Source of the DNA: Paenibacillus rhizosphaerae
Lineage (GTDB): Bacteria; Bacillota; Bacilli; Paenibacillales; Paenibacillaceae
DNA length: 64,000 bases
Assembly: GCF_014192015.1 (NCBI RefSeq)
Contig: NZ_JACHXJ010000009.1
Location: 46,317-110,316 of the forward strand
Direction: 5' to 3'
Shown here: piece by piece, positions 53,256 to 62,593 of the stretch
Layout of the letters: each line of letters opens with the position of its first letter
Numbering within the stretch: position 1 is the first letter of the stretch
The notes under the pieces: model-generated
The model's database searches: none
Seen by the model: only the letters and a program-made list of their open reading frames with translations
What the model was told of the DNA's origin: nothing
Program-made: the position numbers and the translations under genes

Positions 53256-54713
53256 TTGAGCCTGTTTAACCATACATTGCAAGAATTACATAACAAGCTG
53301 CACGCCAAGGAGCTGTCCGTGCAGGAGCTTGTTGACCAGTCATTTCAAGTCATCGCCGAGCGGGACGAACGCATCGGGGCCTTTTTGACGTTGAATGAGG
53401 AGGAGGCTCGGAACACAGCCCGCCGTCTCGACGACAAACTGGCGTCCGGTCAGCCGCGTGGTCTGCTCTTCGGCCTGCCTGCCGGAATTAAAGACAATAT
53501 CGTGACGGAAGGCCTGCGCACGACCTGTGCCAGCCAGTTCCTGGCGAATTTTAATCCGGTCTACGACGCAACCGTGACGCGCAAGCTGCGTGAAGCGGAT
53601 GCGGTTACGCTGGGCAAGCTGAATATGGACGAGTTCGCCATGGGCGGCTCGAACGAAAATTCCAGCTTCCGACCGGTCCGCAATCCGTGGGACCTGGACC
53701 GCGTGCCTGGCGGCTCCAGCGGTGGCTCGGCAGCGGCAGTGGCCGCCGGCGAAGCTTACTTTACGCTGGGATCGGACACCGGAGGATCGATCCGCCAGCC
53801 TGCATCCTACTGCGGCGTGGTCGGATTAAAGCCGACTTACGGCCTGGTTTCCCGCTTCGGGCTCGTAGCCTTCGCGTCCTCGCTGGACCAGATCGGCCCG
53901 TTGACCAAGAACGTAGAGGACTCCGCTTACGTTCTCCAGGCTATTGCCGGCCATGACCATATGGATTCGACATCGGCAAATGTCGATATACCGGACTATC
54001 TGAGCGCATTGACCGGAGATGTGCGCGGCCTGCGCATCGCGGTGCCGAAGGAGTATATGGGCGAAGGGGTCGACCCGGCCGTGAAAGAGAAAATTCTCGC
54101 CGCCTTGAAGGTGCTGGAAGATCTCGGAGCTGTGTGGGAAGAAGTGTCCCTGCCGCATACTGAATACGCAGTGGCAACGTATTATCTTCTCGCCTCGTCG
54201 GAGGCGTCTTCCAACCTCGCGCGTTTCGACGGCGTCCGCTACGGTACCCGTGCCGACCATGCGGGCAGCCTGATCGATTTGTACCACGAATCGAGAAGCA
54301 AGGGCTTCGGTCCGGAAGTCAAGCGCCGGATTATGCTCGGCACCTACGCGCTGAGCTCGGGTTACTATGACGCCTATTACTTGAAGGCTCAAAAAGCCCG
54401 TACGCTTATTAAGCAGGACTTCGACAACGTCTTTGAGAACTACGACATTATTATCGGTCCAACCGCACCGACGACCGCGTTCAAGCTGGGGTCCCAGGTG
54501 GATGATCCGCTGACGATGTATTTGAACGATATTTTGACCATTCCGGTCAGCCTCGCCGGCGTTCCCGCGATCAGCGTTCCTTGCGGACTGGCGGACGGGC
54601 TGCCGGTCGGCCTGCAGATCATCGGCAAAGCCTTTGACGAATCGACGGTGCTGCGCGTCGCCCACGCGTACGAGCAGAACACCGAACATCATAAGCTGCA
54701 GCCGAAGCTGTAA
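53256..54713 (+). CDS. gatA: Asp-tRNA(Asn)/Glu-tRNA(Gln) amidotransferase subunit A
   Basis: A 485-residue amidase that frees ammonia from glutamine. The Ser-cisSer-Lys triad is visible as Lys in GLPAGIKDNI, and the two Ser in PGGSSGGSAAAVAAG and GSDTGGSIRQPASY. Length is normal for GatA. The start is TTG with GGGAGGAGC upstream. It lies between gatC and gatB. Confidence 0.96.
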   Translation: MSLFNHTLQELHNKLHAKELSVQELVDQSFQVIAERDERIGAFLTLNEEEARNTARRLDDKLASGQPRGLLFGLPAGIKDNIVTEGLRTTCASQFLANFNPVYDATVTRKLREADAVTLGKLNMDEFAMGGSNENSSFRPVRNPWDLDRVPGGSSGGSAAAVAAGEAYFTLGSDTGGSIRQPASYCGVVGLKPTYGLVSRFGLVAFASSLDQIGPLTKNVEDSAYVLQAIAGHDHMDSTSANVDIPDYLSALTGDVRGLRIAVPKEYMGEGVDPAVKEKILAALKVLEDLGAVWEEVSLPHTEYAVATYYLLASSEASSNLARFDGVRYGTRADHAGSLIDLYHESRSKGFGPEVKRRIMLGTYALSSGYYDAYYLKAQKARTLIKQDFDNVFENYDIIIGPTAPTTAFKLGSQVDDPLTMYLNDILTIPVSLAGVPAISVPCGLADGLPVGLQIIGKAFDESTVLRVAHAYEQNTEHHKLQPKL

Positions 54714-54746
54714 TCTCAGGCGGGACCAGGAGGGAGCAAGAACAAT

Positions 54747-56186
54747 ATGTCATCAACCAAATACGAAACTGTCATTGGACTGGAAGTCCATGTCGAACTG
54801 CATACCAAGTCGAAAATTTTCTGCGGCTGCTCCACCGAATTCGGCGCGCCGCCCAACACGCATACATGCCCGATTTGCCTCGGGCATCCCGGCGTACTGC
54901 CCGTACTGAACCGCCAGGCTGTCGACTATGCGATGAAGGCAGCCATGGCGCTGAACTGTACGATCGCCGATGTGAGCAAATTCGACCGTAAAAACTACTT
55001 CTATCCCGATTCGCCCAAGGCTTATCAGATTTCCCAGTACGACCAGCCGATTGGCGAGAACGGCTGGATCGACATCGAAGTCGACGGCCAGACCAAACGG
55101 ATCGGCATTACCCGCCTGCACCTGGAAGAAGATGCGGGCAAGCTGACGCACGTCGACGGAGGATATGCGTCACTGGTCGACTTTAACCGCGTCGGAACGC
55201 CGCTTGTCGAAATCGTGTCCGAACCTGACATTTCGTCGCCGGAAGAGGCGAGAGCCTACCTGGAGAAGCTCCGCGCGATCATGCAGTACTGCGAAGTTTC
55301 CGACGTGAAGATGGAGGAAGGCTCCATGCGCTGCGACGCGAATATCAGTATCCGTCCGGTGGGACAAAAGGAATTCGGCACCCGCGCCGAGCTGAAGAAC
55401 ATGAACTCCTTCCGCGGCGTTCAGCGGGGTCTGGAATACGAGGAGTACCGCCAGGCGGAAATCTTGGACGACGGCGGTAAAGTTGTGCAGGAGACGCGCC
55501 GCTGGGACGAGGCGGCCGGCAAGACGCTGTCGATGCGCAGCAAGGAAGAAGCGCATGACTACCGCTATTTCCCGGATCCCGACCTTGTCAGACTTCATAT
55601 CGACGAAGCCTGGAAGGAGCGCATCCGCGCGACGATTCCTGAGCTTCCGGATGCCCGGCAGGCGCGTTATACTTCCGAATACGGCCTCCCGAGCTATGAT
55701 GCGGGCGTCATTACGTCTTCGAAGCCGCTGGCGGACTTTTTCGAGGACAGCCTGAACTATACGAAGGATGCCAAAGCGGTTTCCAACTGGATTATGGGCG
55801 ACCTCCTTGGATACTTGAACAGTACCGGCCTGGAACTGCCGGCCCTCAAAATTACCGGCCGCGGTCTCGGTGAAATGATCGGATTGATCGAGAAGGGCAC
55901 GATCAGCAGCAAAATCGCCAAAACGGTATTCAAGGAAATGCTGGAATCCGGCAAGCTGCCACAGCAGATCGTCGAGGAAAAAGGGCTTGTGCAGATCAGC
56001 GACGAAGGCGCGATCAAAACGATCGTCGAGCAGGTTGTCGCGGCAAATCCGCAATCCGTAGAGGACTTCAAGGCGGGCAAGCAGAAAGCAATCGGCTTCC
56101 TGGTCGGCCAGGTGATGAAGGAGAGCAAGGGCAAAGCCAACCCTGCGCTTGTCAACAAGCTGCTGGCTGAAATATTAAGCCAATAA
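54747..56186 (+). CDS. gatB: Asp-tRNA(Asn)/Glu-tRNA(Gln) amidotransferase subunit B
   Basis: A 479-residue kinase/transamidase subunit: VIGLEVHVELHTKSKIFCGC, the zinc cysteines of the cradle domain (CGCS, CPICLGHPG), KNYFYPDSPKAYQISQYDQP, and the C-terminal tRNA-binding YqeY-like tail. Subunit length is normal. AGGAGGGAGC precedes the ATG. It is last of the operon, before a terminator. Confidence 0.96.
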   Translation: MSSTKYETVIGLEVHVELHTKSKIFCGCSTEFGAPPNTHTCPICLGHPGVLPVLNRQAVDYAMKAAMALNCTIADVSKFDRKNYFYPDSPKAYQISQYDQPIGENGWIDIEVDGQTKRIGITRLHLEEDAGKLTHVDGGYASLVDFNRVGTPLVEIVSEPDISSPEEARAYLEKLRAIMQYCEVSDVKMEEGSMRCDANISIRPVGQKEFGTRAELKNMNSFRGVQRGLEYEEYRQAEILDDGGKVVQETRRWDEAAGKTLSMRSKEEAHDYRYFPDPDLVRLHIDEAWKERIRATIPELPDARQARYTSEYGLPSYDAGVITSSKPLADFFEDSLNYTKDAKAVSNWIMGDLLGYLNSTGLELPALKITGRGLGEMIGLIEKGTISSKIAKTVFKEMLESGKLPQQIVEEKGLVQISDEGAIKTIVEQVVAANPQSVEDFKAGKQKAIGFLVGQVMKESKGKANPALVNKLLAEILSQ

Positions 56187-56202
56187 AAGCTTGAGCTTCC
56201 CT

Positions 56203-56231
56203 AGGGGCTTGTCCGTGTGACAAGCCCCTTT
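56203..56231 (+). terminator. terminator of gatCAB
   Basis: AGGGGCTTGTC and GACAAGCCCCT form an 11-base stem around CGTGT, then TTTGATTT. Confidence 0.85.
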
Positions 56232-56282
56232 GATTTAGCATTCATTTTCATTTTCGCGCATGCGCTTGAGGTGGTTCCGAAT

Positions 56283-56753
56283 ATGATAAACAGACTGTTT
56301 CTGGATGACGAGGACATGGTCGATCAGATCTGGCGTCTGCAGCATATGGCTTACCGGCTGGAGGCGGAGCGGATCGGGTTTCGCGATATTCCGCCGCTGA
56401 TGGATACCCATGAAACGATACGCAAGTGTAAAGAGGATTTTTACGGATGCTTAAATGAGGACGGAGAACTTATCGGAGCGGTAGCGACGGAGCAGGAAGC
56501 GCCGGATACGCTGACGATCAGCCGGATGATGGTTCATCCCGATCATTTTCGCAAGGGGATTGCGGGCAGCCTGATTCAGCACGTGCTGGATCTTCATCCG
56601 GATGTTCCCTTATTCATCGTGTCCACGGGAACCAAAAACACGCCGGCCGTGGCGCTGTACACCAAGTACGGCTTTGTTCCTTTTGACCGGTACGAGGTAG
56701 CCCCGGGCGTGGAACTGACGACCTTTCACAGAGCGTCCGATTCGTCACAATAA
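56283..56753 (+). CDS. GNAT-family N-acetyltransferase
   Basis: A 156-residue protein with the acetyl-CoA-binding fold: ISRMMVHPDHFRKGIAGSLI is the core motif A, and NTPAVALYTKYGFVPF the end of the fold. The substrate is unknown. ATG 56283 is used with GAGGTGG upstream; an earlier in-frame start at 56217 falls inside the gatB terminator. Confidence 0.87.
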   Translation: MINRLFLDDEDMVDQIWRLQHMAYRLEAERIGFRDIPPLMDTHETIRKCKEDFYGCLNEDGELIGAVATEQEAPDTLTISRMMVHPDHFRKGIAGSLIQHVLDLHPDVPLFIVSTGTKNTPAVALYTKYGFVPFDRYEVAPGVELTTFHRASDSSQ

Positions 56754-56783
56754 ATACCTCAGCAGAATGGGAGAGGTTGACCC

Positions 56784-57497
56784 TTGCAGGATCCATGGTA
56801 TATCGATAATGTGCATATTTTGCTGCGTTTGCTGCTGTCTATGCTGCTCGGCGGATTGGTCGGTCTGGAGCGGGAGCGGTCCAACCACGCGGCTGGACTC
56901 CGAACTCATATTTTAGTGTGCATGGGATCGGCGTTAATTATTATGCTGTCCATTTACGGCTTCTCCGAATTCGTTCACGAGGTGAACATCCGGATCGACC
57001 CTGCCCGTTTGGCATCGGCAGTCATTACGGGGATCGGATTCCTGGGCGCCGGAACGATTCTGTTTACCGGTAAATCCATTACCGGGTTAACGACGGCGGC
57101 TTCCGTGTGGGTCGTCGCTGCGGTCGGCTTGTCTGTCGGCGCCGGGTTTTATTTCGCGTCCGTCGCTGCCACGCTGCTTATATTACTGACGCTCGTCGTG
57201 TTTAATAAGCTGGAGCAGCGTTATATCAAAGGGAGCAAGCTCCACCTGTTCACTTTCCACGCCGTTTCGGTTCCGGGGCTGCTTGAATCGATCTCGGAAT
57301 TGGTGCAGGCGGAAGGCATCGCCGTGAAAAAATTGATGATCAATGAACGGAGTGCGGCCTCGCCTTTTGAGCTGGAGCCCCCCTCCACCACGCTTGAGAT
57401 ATCGATGCACGTCCTGATCAAGCAGTCCTTTGATCCGCTGCATCTGGCTTCGCAAATCCGGAAGCTGGAAGGAATTACACTGGTGTCCCTAGACTGA
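56784..57497 (+). CDS. MgtC/SapB family membrane protein
   Basis: A 237-residue protein with four or five membrane helices and the MgtC core LLGGLVGLERERSNHAAGLR, VCMGSALIIMLS, and VITGIGFLGAGTILFTG. A cytosolic ACT-like domain follows (about 150-237). MgtC proteins are linked to magnesium limitation and acid tolerance. The start is TTG with GGGAGAGG upstream, 30 bases after the acetyltransferase gene. Confidence 0.9.
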   Translation: MQDPWYIDNVHILLRLLLSMLLGGLVGLERERSNHAAGLRTHILVCMGSALIIMLSIYGFSEFVHEVNIRIDPARLASAVITGIGFLGAGTILFTGKSITGLTTAASVWVVAAVGLSVGAGFYFASVAATLLILLTLVVFNKLEQRYIKGSKLHLFTFHAVSVPGLLESISELVQAEGIAVKKLMINERSAASPFELEPPSTTLEISMHVLIKQSFDPLHLASQIRKLEGITLVSLD

Positions 57498-57511
57498 TGA
57501 AAACGCCGAAA

Positions 57512-57536
57512 GCTCCCGGGAAACCGGGGGTTTTTG
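57512..57536 (+). terminator. terminator of the mgtC-like gene
   Basis: CTCCCGG and CCGGGGG pair around GAAA, followed by TTTTT. Confidence 0.75.
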
Positions 57537-57646
57537 CTTTGACCGGCCGGGTAATCCAGATATTGACCTGTTAATCAAGGGACAGAATAGGGTACTATCA
57601 GAAAAAAGGACTCGGCCAAAACCATTTGATGAAAGGAGCTGCAAGC

Positions 57647-58282
57647 ATGCATTCTGCCGGACGTCACTCAACAAATTCAGCGGACGAACCGCAGAAAGGT
57701 AAGCGCCGTTTACGCATCAATTCCAAGGCGGAGCGGGGAGTCCGAAAGCGCCGGCTGTATTCCCGCAAGCGCAAATTTACCGCAGGGCTTCTTGCAGCGA
57801 TTTGTCCGGGACTCGGCCATATTTATCTGGGATTGTACCGTAAAGGAATTTCTCTTATATTCGCGCTGATGCTGGACGCGTCGGCGCTGCTCTATTTTTC
57901 CTCCATCGGAATGCAGATCAACGTTCCCTTGCTTATTTTGCTCGCGCTTTTATTTCCTGTCGCTTACTTTTACAGCGTATATGACGTGCTTCAAGCCGCG
58001 GATTATGTGATTTATCACCGGAGAAGGGCTAGGCTTGAGATGACGGATGAAGAGGAGACGGAACGGGCGCATCCGTTTGCTTTGGAGCGCAGCATCGCTT
58101 TCGGCGTATATCTGGTTGCCGGCGGGCTGCTGATGATCGCCTTTTATCAGAAGCCCAAATGGCTTGGTACTTTTATTGAACAGTACGGACAAACCGCTGC
58201 TGCGGTCGTGTTGATCGTTCTTGGTTTGTTTTTCGGGCTCCGGGAGACGCTCCTGTTTATAAACCAAAGACGTGGAAGATGA
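57647..58282 (+). CDS. multi-spanning membrane protein with basic N-terminus
   Basis: A 211-residue protein. Residues 1-45 are very basic (KGKRRLRINSKAERGVRKRR). ICPGLGHIYLGLYRKGI near residue 54 is a TM2-domain-like motif, and about five membrane helices follow. I do not recognise a named family. GAAAGGAGC precedes the ATG at 57647. It is 61 bases before the DUF4097 gene and may be in one unit with it. Confidence 0.72.
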   Translation: MHSAGRHSTNSADEPQKGKRRLRINSKAERGVRKRRLYSRKRKFTAGLLAAICPGLGHIYLGLYRKGISLIFALMLDASALLYFSSIGMQINVPLLILLALLFPVAYFYSVYDVLQAADYVIYHRRRARLEMTDEEETERAHPFALERSIAFGVYLVAGGLLMIAFYQKPKWLGTFIEQYGQTAAAVVLIVLGLFFGLRETLLFINQRRGR

Positions 58283-58343
58283 ACCGCTGCGCCACAGCCC
58301 GATCTAGGGCCGTGATGCAGCGTGGAAAGAGGTGATCGACAAC

Positions 58344-59615
58344 GTGAACCGAAAACCCAAATTACGGGTGGGGCGATTTACTGCCGTGCTGCTGCTGGTC
58401 GTGACCGGCGCACTGCTGTTGACGGACGCGGTTCAAGGTACCGAATACATGCTGCTCCTGTTGAAGTGGTGGCCGCTGCTGGCCGTCCTTTGGGGTGCCG
58501 AATATATCGTACTGTATTGGTTTATACGCAAATCGCATACACCCGGCTGGGGGCGTTTCCGCCTGGATATCCGGGGAATGCTGGTTGCCGTATTGCTGTC
58601 GGCTGCCGTGTTTGTCGTCACCGAACAGAGCCACTATCTGCACTTGTGGAATAAGGTCAGCCTGAATTTGACAGCGGCTGGCGTAGACTACAGCGAGGCG
58701 AAGGGGAAGCGCTTTGAGAAGGAGCCGATTTCGGTTCCTGTCGCCTTCGAGACCCAAGCGGTAAACGTTGACAATATTAACGGCGATATTTTGCTGCAGC
58801 GGGGTCCGGTGGACGACATTCGGGTGGATACTGAGATGTGGGTGGATCAGATTACGGGGCCGGAAGCGGATGTGATTGGGCAGGAATCCACGGTCGACGT
58901 CAGCGACGGAGGCACCGTTACGATCCAAACCAAAGGCAAGGCTTACGGGCAATCCGGCAAAAGGCAGCCGCGGATGAACCTGACCATTACGCTGCCGGAA
59001 GACCGCCGCTTTAATTTTTCCATCCGGACGATGAACGGCGGTATTACCTTGAATAATGTAGAGGCCATTGAGCAAATTACGCTGGAAAGTGCAAATGGCG
59101 AACTCAAGCTGAACCACATTCTTGGGCAGGTTAAAGGGAAAACGCTGAATGGGGCCGTTCAGGCCGCGAACGTTACCGGTTCGGTCGATCTCACGACCAA
59201 TCGGGGGAATATGGAAGCGATCGATGTTTCCGATTCCGTTGCATTGACATCCCAGGTCGGGAATCTGTCGGTCGTTCGGGCCCAGGGAAAAATCAATGTA
59301 AGCACCAAGAACGGCAACATCTATGTGGATGATATCAAATCGGATTTTGCGGCAGAGTCGCTTAACGGCGATATTACCGCAAGATCAAACTTCGTCGGTG
59401 GTAACTGGGACATCTACAGCGCTGTCGGGGAGCTGATCCTTGATCTGCCTGAGGAGGGCAGCTACGCCATTGACGGAACGATCAGCTACGGCGATATTCA
59501 TAGCATGTTCCCCGAGTTTGTCGTGGATAAGAAGAGCATTACCGGCGAGATCGGGACCGGTGATTATACAATCCATGTCGAAGGCAACAGTGAACTGAAT
59601 GTGAATAAATATTAA
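58344..59615 (+). CDS. membrane-anchored DUF4097 (toastrack beta-helix) protein
   Basis: A 423-residue protein. Three N-terminal hydrophobic helices (about 10-95) resemble a LiaF/DUF5668-type anchor. The rest is an outward beta-strand repeat domain with the recurrent pattern NGDI, NGGITLNNVEA, NGELKLNHI, NGNIYVDDI, typical of DUF4097. Such proteins often accompany envelope-stress systems. GTG 58344 is used with GAGGTGAT seven bases upstream. Confidence 0.82.
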   Translation: MNRKPKLRVGRFTAVLLLVVTGALLLTDAVQGTEYMLLLLKWWPLLAVLWGAEYIVLYWFIRKSHTPGWGRFRLDIRGMLVAVLLSAAVFVVTEQSHYLHLWNKVSLNLTAAGVDYSEAKGKRFEKEPISVPVAFETQAVNVDNINGDILLQRGPVDDIRVDTEMWVDQITGPEADVIGQESTVDVSDGGTVTIQTKGKAYGQSGKRQPRMNLTITLPEDRRFNFSIRTMNGGITLNNVEAIEQITLESANGELKLNHILGQVKGKTLNGAVQAANVTGSVDLTTNRGNMEAIDVSDSVALTSQVGNLSVVRAQGKINVSTKNGNIYVDDIKSDFAAESLNGDITARSNFVGGNWDIYSAVGELILDLPEEGSYAIDGTISYGDIHSMFPEFVVDKKSITGEIGTGDYTIHVEGNSELNVNKY

Positions 59616-59663
59616 AACAGGATGAACATGGAAGCCTTGACGACTTCTGTGGGGCGGGGTCCG

Positions 59664-59693
59664 TTGACAATGCTCAACAGATAAACGTACAAT
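59664..59693 (+). promoter_or_regulatory. promoter of perR with a partial PerR-like site
   Basis: TTGACA, 18 bases, TACAAT. The overlapping CAATAAAGTTATTAA resembles the PerR box TTATAATnATTATAA at about half of its positions, so self-control is possible but not shown. Confidence 0.6.
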
Positions 59694-59737
59694 AAAGTTA
59701 TTAACGACTATGTAAAAACTTTAAGGCGGTGGGAATC

Positions 59738-60163
59738 ATGTCTACGCGAGTCCAACATGCACTAGATCAACTGAAGTCAACCGGTGTTCGGATTACGCCC
59801 CAACGTCATGCGATTTTGGCCTATTTGATGGAGTCCATGAACCATCCGACGGCGGATGAGATATACCGCGCGCTCGAGCCTAAGTTTCCGAGCATGAGCG
59901 TCGCGACCGTATATAACAATTTGAAGATGTTTATGGAAGCGGGAATGGTCCATGAGCTGACCTATGGAGATAATTCGAGCCGGTTTGATGCCAACGTATC
60001 GGATCACTTCCACGTGATCTGCGAGAAATGCGGCAAAATTGAAGATTTCATGTATCCTTCCCTGAAGGATGTAGAACATGCAGCGGAACAGAGCACTGGA
60101 TTCAAGGTCAAGGACTTGAGGATGGAGCTATATGGGATATGCAGTTCTTGCAAAGAACAATGA
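59738..60163 (+). CDS. perR: peroxide-responsive repressor PerR
   Basis: A 141-residue Fur-family regulator. All metal ligands of B. subtilis PerR are present one position earlier: regulatory site His36, Asp84, His90, His92, Asp103, and structural zinc Cys95, Cys98, Cys135, Cys138. Asp84, rather than the Glu seen in Fur, supports PerR. The winged helix is ITPQRHAILAYL to ATVYNNLKMF. It senses H2O2 by oxidation of the iron-bound His residues. Neighbours ygzB, ygxA and rrn are the same as in B. subtilis. Confidence 0.95.
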   Translation: MSTRVQHALDQLKSTGVRITPQRHAILAYLMESMNHPTADEIYRALEPKFPSMSVATVYNNLKMFMEAGMVHELTYGDNSSRFDANVSDHFHVICEKCGKIEDFMYPSLKDVEHAAEQSTGFKVKDLRMELYGICSSCKEQ

Positions 60164-60169
60164 TTTTTG

Positions 60170-60212
60170 AAACGTGCGGACTCCTGCAAAGGATTCTTCA
60201 CGTTTTTTTTTC
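60170..60212 (+). terminator. possible terminator of perR
   Basis: AACGTG and CACGTT enclose about 25 bases, followed by nine T. The stem is short. Confidence 0.5.
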
Positions 60213-60283
60213 AGACAGAACTTTCCGATCATCCGCAACATACCGGAAGGCAAGAATTAAATAAAATGACGGAGGATTAGCGA

Positions 60284-61996
60284 GTGAACAGAAGAAGACG
60301 CAGACGCCGCCCCTCAGCGGGGAGGCGCTTTACGATATTCCTGGGCCTGTGCCTGATCATTGCCGGGGCCTATCTGACGGTGACCGAAATTCTACCGAAT
60401 CCTTTGCATGAAAAACCGGATTGGCGCGGCATGGACAAGCCTATTTTCGTGGAAGGGAAGCTTCAGGCAGAACCTGCCGAAGGAGCCGGTGAACAGTTGA
60501 TGCTTCCGCTGCCGGTACTGCAGAAGGTGCTGGATCCGACGATTCGATATGAATCAGGGACCCAGTCCGTCATTTTGACGACGCCAGTGCGGGTCATGCG
60601 GCTGCAGACGGGACAGAAGAAGGCGCAGCTGAACAACAAGCCGGTTGAGCTCCGTTTTGCTCCGGAGGAAAAGGACGGCGTGCTGTACATGCCGATTCAG
60701 CCGCTTAAGGAACTGTACGGGGTTAACATTCATGAGGATACGGCTACGGGAGCCGTCATTTTGATGAAAGCCGGAGATACCATACAAATGGGGGCGGCCA
60801 AAGGCCAACCCGACGATAAGGTGAAGCTCCGCAAGGAAGATTCCATCCATTCGCCGATTTTAGCTGACATGAAAGGCGGTACCGCGCTGCGGATTTGGGG
60901 CTCGGAGGGTTCCTGGTATTTTGCCCAGATGGATAACGGGTACAGTGGGTATGTGAGCAAGGATGAGGTCTTACTTGGAGACAAAAAGACGATCGAAATT
61001 CCGCCTCAACCGCCAACCCGGGCGGAGCGCAGCTGGAAAGGCAAACCCGTCAACCTGGCGTGGGAAGCCGTTTACCAGAACAAACCCGATCCGGCCGTAT
61101 TGGACGGACTGGACGGTGTCAACGTCGTCAGCCCGACCTGGTTCAGTATTATCGACGGCAAGGGGAACGTCCGCAGCAATGCGGACATGGCCTATGTGAA
61201 CAAAGCCCACGCGCGCAAAATGGAGGTATGGGGGCTGATCAATAACAGCTTCGATGCCGACATTACCACGAGCGCGATGGCCACTTATGAAACGCGGCTT
61301 AATACGATTAGCCAGCTGCTGGAGCTGGCACAGATGTATCATCTGGACGGAATCAACATCGATTTCGAAAATGTAAAAACGAAGGATGGCCCCAATATTA
61401 CGCAGTTTGTACGTGAATTAAAGCCGCTGGCGCAGGATCGAGGCTTGATCTTGTCGGTGGATGTCACGCCGAAATCCAGCAGCGAGCTGTGGTCCAAATT
61501 TCTGGACCGGAGTGCACTGGGCGAAGCCGCGGATTTTATTATTCTGATGGCTTACGATGAGCATTGGGCATCAAGTCCGGAAGCCGGCTCGGTTTCTTCC
61601 CTCCCATGGGCAGAGGCGTCTGCCCGGAAGATCCTGGATGAAGACGATGTGCCGCCGCGGAAATTGATCCTGGCCGTGCCGCTATATACGCGGATCTGGT
61701 CGGAAGCGAGCAAGAACGGAAAAGTGGAGGTGTCCTCCAAAGCGGTCGGCATGAAGACCGTCAAAGATATTTTGGCCGAAAAGAAGCTGAAGCCGAAATA
61801 CCTGGAAGATGTGAAGCAGCACTATGTGGAGTATAAGGAAGACGGAGTCCTGAAAAAAATATGGATTGAGGACGCGGTGTCCCTGCAGGCTAGAGTGGAC
61901 TTGGCGAAGTCGCTCAAATTGGGCGGCGTGGCGGCCTGGACGCGAAGCTTCGGGACGGAAGATGCCTGGAAAGTGTTAAAAGGAATACGGCAGTAA
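60284..61996 (+). CDS. GH18 glycosidase with stalk and SH3 domains (spore/wall hydrolase)
   Basis: A 570-residue protein with a very basic N-terminus and one membrane helix (FTIFLGLCLIIAGAYLTV). Residues about 45-165 resemble a copper-amine-oxidase-type N-terminal stalk (ILTTPVRVMRLQTGQ, LYMPIQPLKELYG). An SH3b-like domain spans 170-235. GH18 covers 250-570, with the catalytic motif LDGINIDFEN near residue 362 (Glu as acid) and LMAYDEHW. Such enzymes cut cortex or wall glycans. GTG start with GGAGGATT upstream. Confidence 0.87.
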   Translation: MNRRRRRRRPSAGRRFTIFLGLCLIIAGAYLTVTEILPNPLHEKPDWRGMDKPIFVEGKLQAEPAEGAGEQLMLPLPVLQKVLDPTIRYESGTQSVILTTPVRVMRLQTGQKKAQLNNKPVELRFAPEEKDGVLYMPIQPLKELYGVNIHEDTATGAVILMKAGDTIQMGAAKGQPDDKVKLRKEDSIHSPILADMKGGTALRIWGSEGSWYFAQMDNGYSGYVSKDEVLLGDKKTIEIPPQPPTRAERSWKGKPVNLAWEAVYQNKPDPAVLDGLDGVNVVSPTWFSIIDGKGNVRSNADMAYVNKAHARKMEVWGLINNSFDADITTSAMATYETRLNTISQLLELAQMYHLDGINIDFENVKTKDGPNITQFVRELKPLAQDRGLILSVDVTPKSSSELWSKFLDRSALGEAADFIILMAYDEHWASSPEAGSVSSLPWAEASARKILDEDDVPPRKLILAVPLYTRIWSEASKNGKVEVSSKAVGMKTVKDILAEKKLKPKYLEDVKQHYVEYKEDGVLKKIWIEDAVSLQARVDLAKSLKLGGVAAWTRSFGTEDAWKVLKGIRQ

Positions 61997-62033
61997 TTAA
62001 CTTTATTGAATCAGCACTTATACTTTATGTAAT

Positions 62034-62076
62034 AAAAAACCGGTACAGCCTGTGATCAGGTCGTACCGGTTTTTTG
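62034..62076. terminator. bidirectional terminator between the GH18 gene and ygzB
   Basis: AAAAAACCGGTAC and GTACCGGTTTTTT, with an inner stem. T runs on both strands serve two convergent genes. Confidence 0.88.
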
Positions 62077-62081
62077 TATTT

Positions 62082-62471
62082 TTAATGATGATGCGGCGTT
62101 GCTTGGGCTCCCTGGCCCTGCTGAGCGTGCAGCTCTTCGGGAGTGGTATTGGCCTGGTTGGGATCCAGCGTCAGGATCGTGCGGCAGAACATGCAGCGGT
62201 CGGTTTTTCCGAGCATTTTGGTCAATTTGTGACATTCCGGACATTCGAGCTGCAGCGCGCTGGTCGACAGCATGCCGGCCCAGAAATATATTCCGAGGCT
62301 GCCCATCATGGAAATCAGGCCAATCACGAGACCGATGGCTGCGAACACCTTACCGGCATGTCCCCAGAATACGATACCGGCCGTCCCCAGAACCATCAGA
62401 CCCATACCCAGCATCGTCAGCAGCAGGCCCCAAAGACGGAAAGCATTAATTTTCGCTTGATTGAAAATCAT
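62082..62471 (-). CDS. ygzB: YgzB family (UPF0295/DUF2614) zinc-ribbon membrane protein
   Basis: A 129-residue protein with two hydrophobic segments (WGLLLTMLGMGLMVLGTAG and VFAAIGLVIGLISMMGSLG). A CPEC...CMFC zinc-ribbon follows, then a His-ending tail. The match to YgzB, which lies beside perR in B. subtilis, is supported by its own position here. GATAGGAGC precedes the ATG. It is of unknown function and faces the GH18 gene. Confidence 0.85.
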   Translation of the reverse strand: MIFNQAKINAFRLWGLLLTMLGMGLMVLGTAGIVFWGHAGKVFAAIGLVIGLISMMGSLGIYFWAGMLSTSALQLECPECHKLTKMLGKTDRCMFCRTILTLDPNQANTTPEELHAQQGQGAQATPHHH

Positions 62472-62593
62472 GAATCTTTAGCTCCTATCATCAAATTTGT
62501 TGTATTTACAAAAAGAAGGAACTGACATGGACATGTAGAAGTATATTATAACTGAATTGGCTCATTTTCGCCAAGGAATGCATGGAGGGAGAC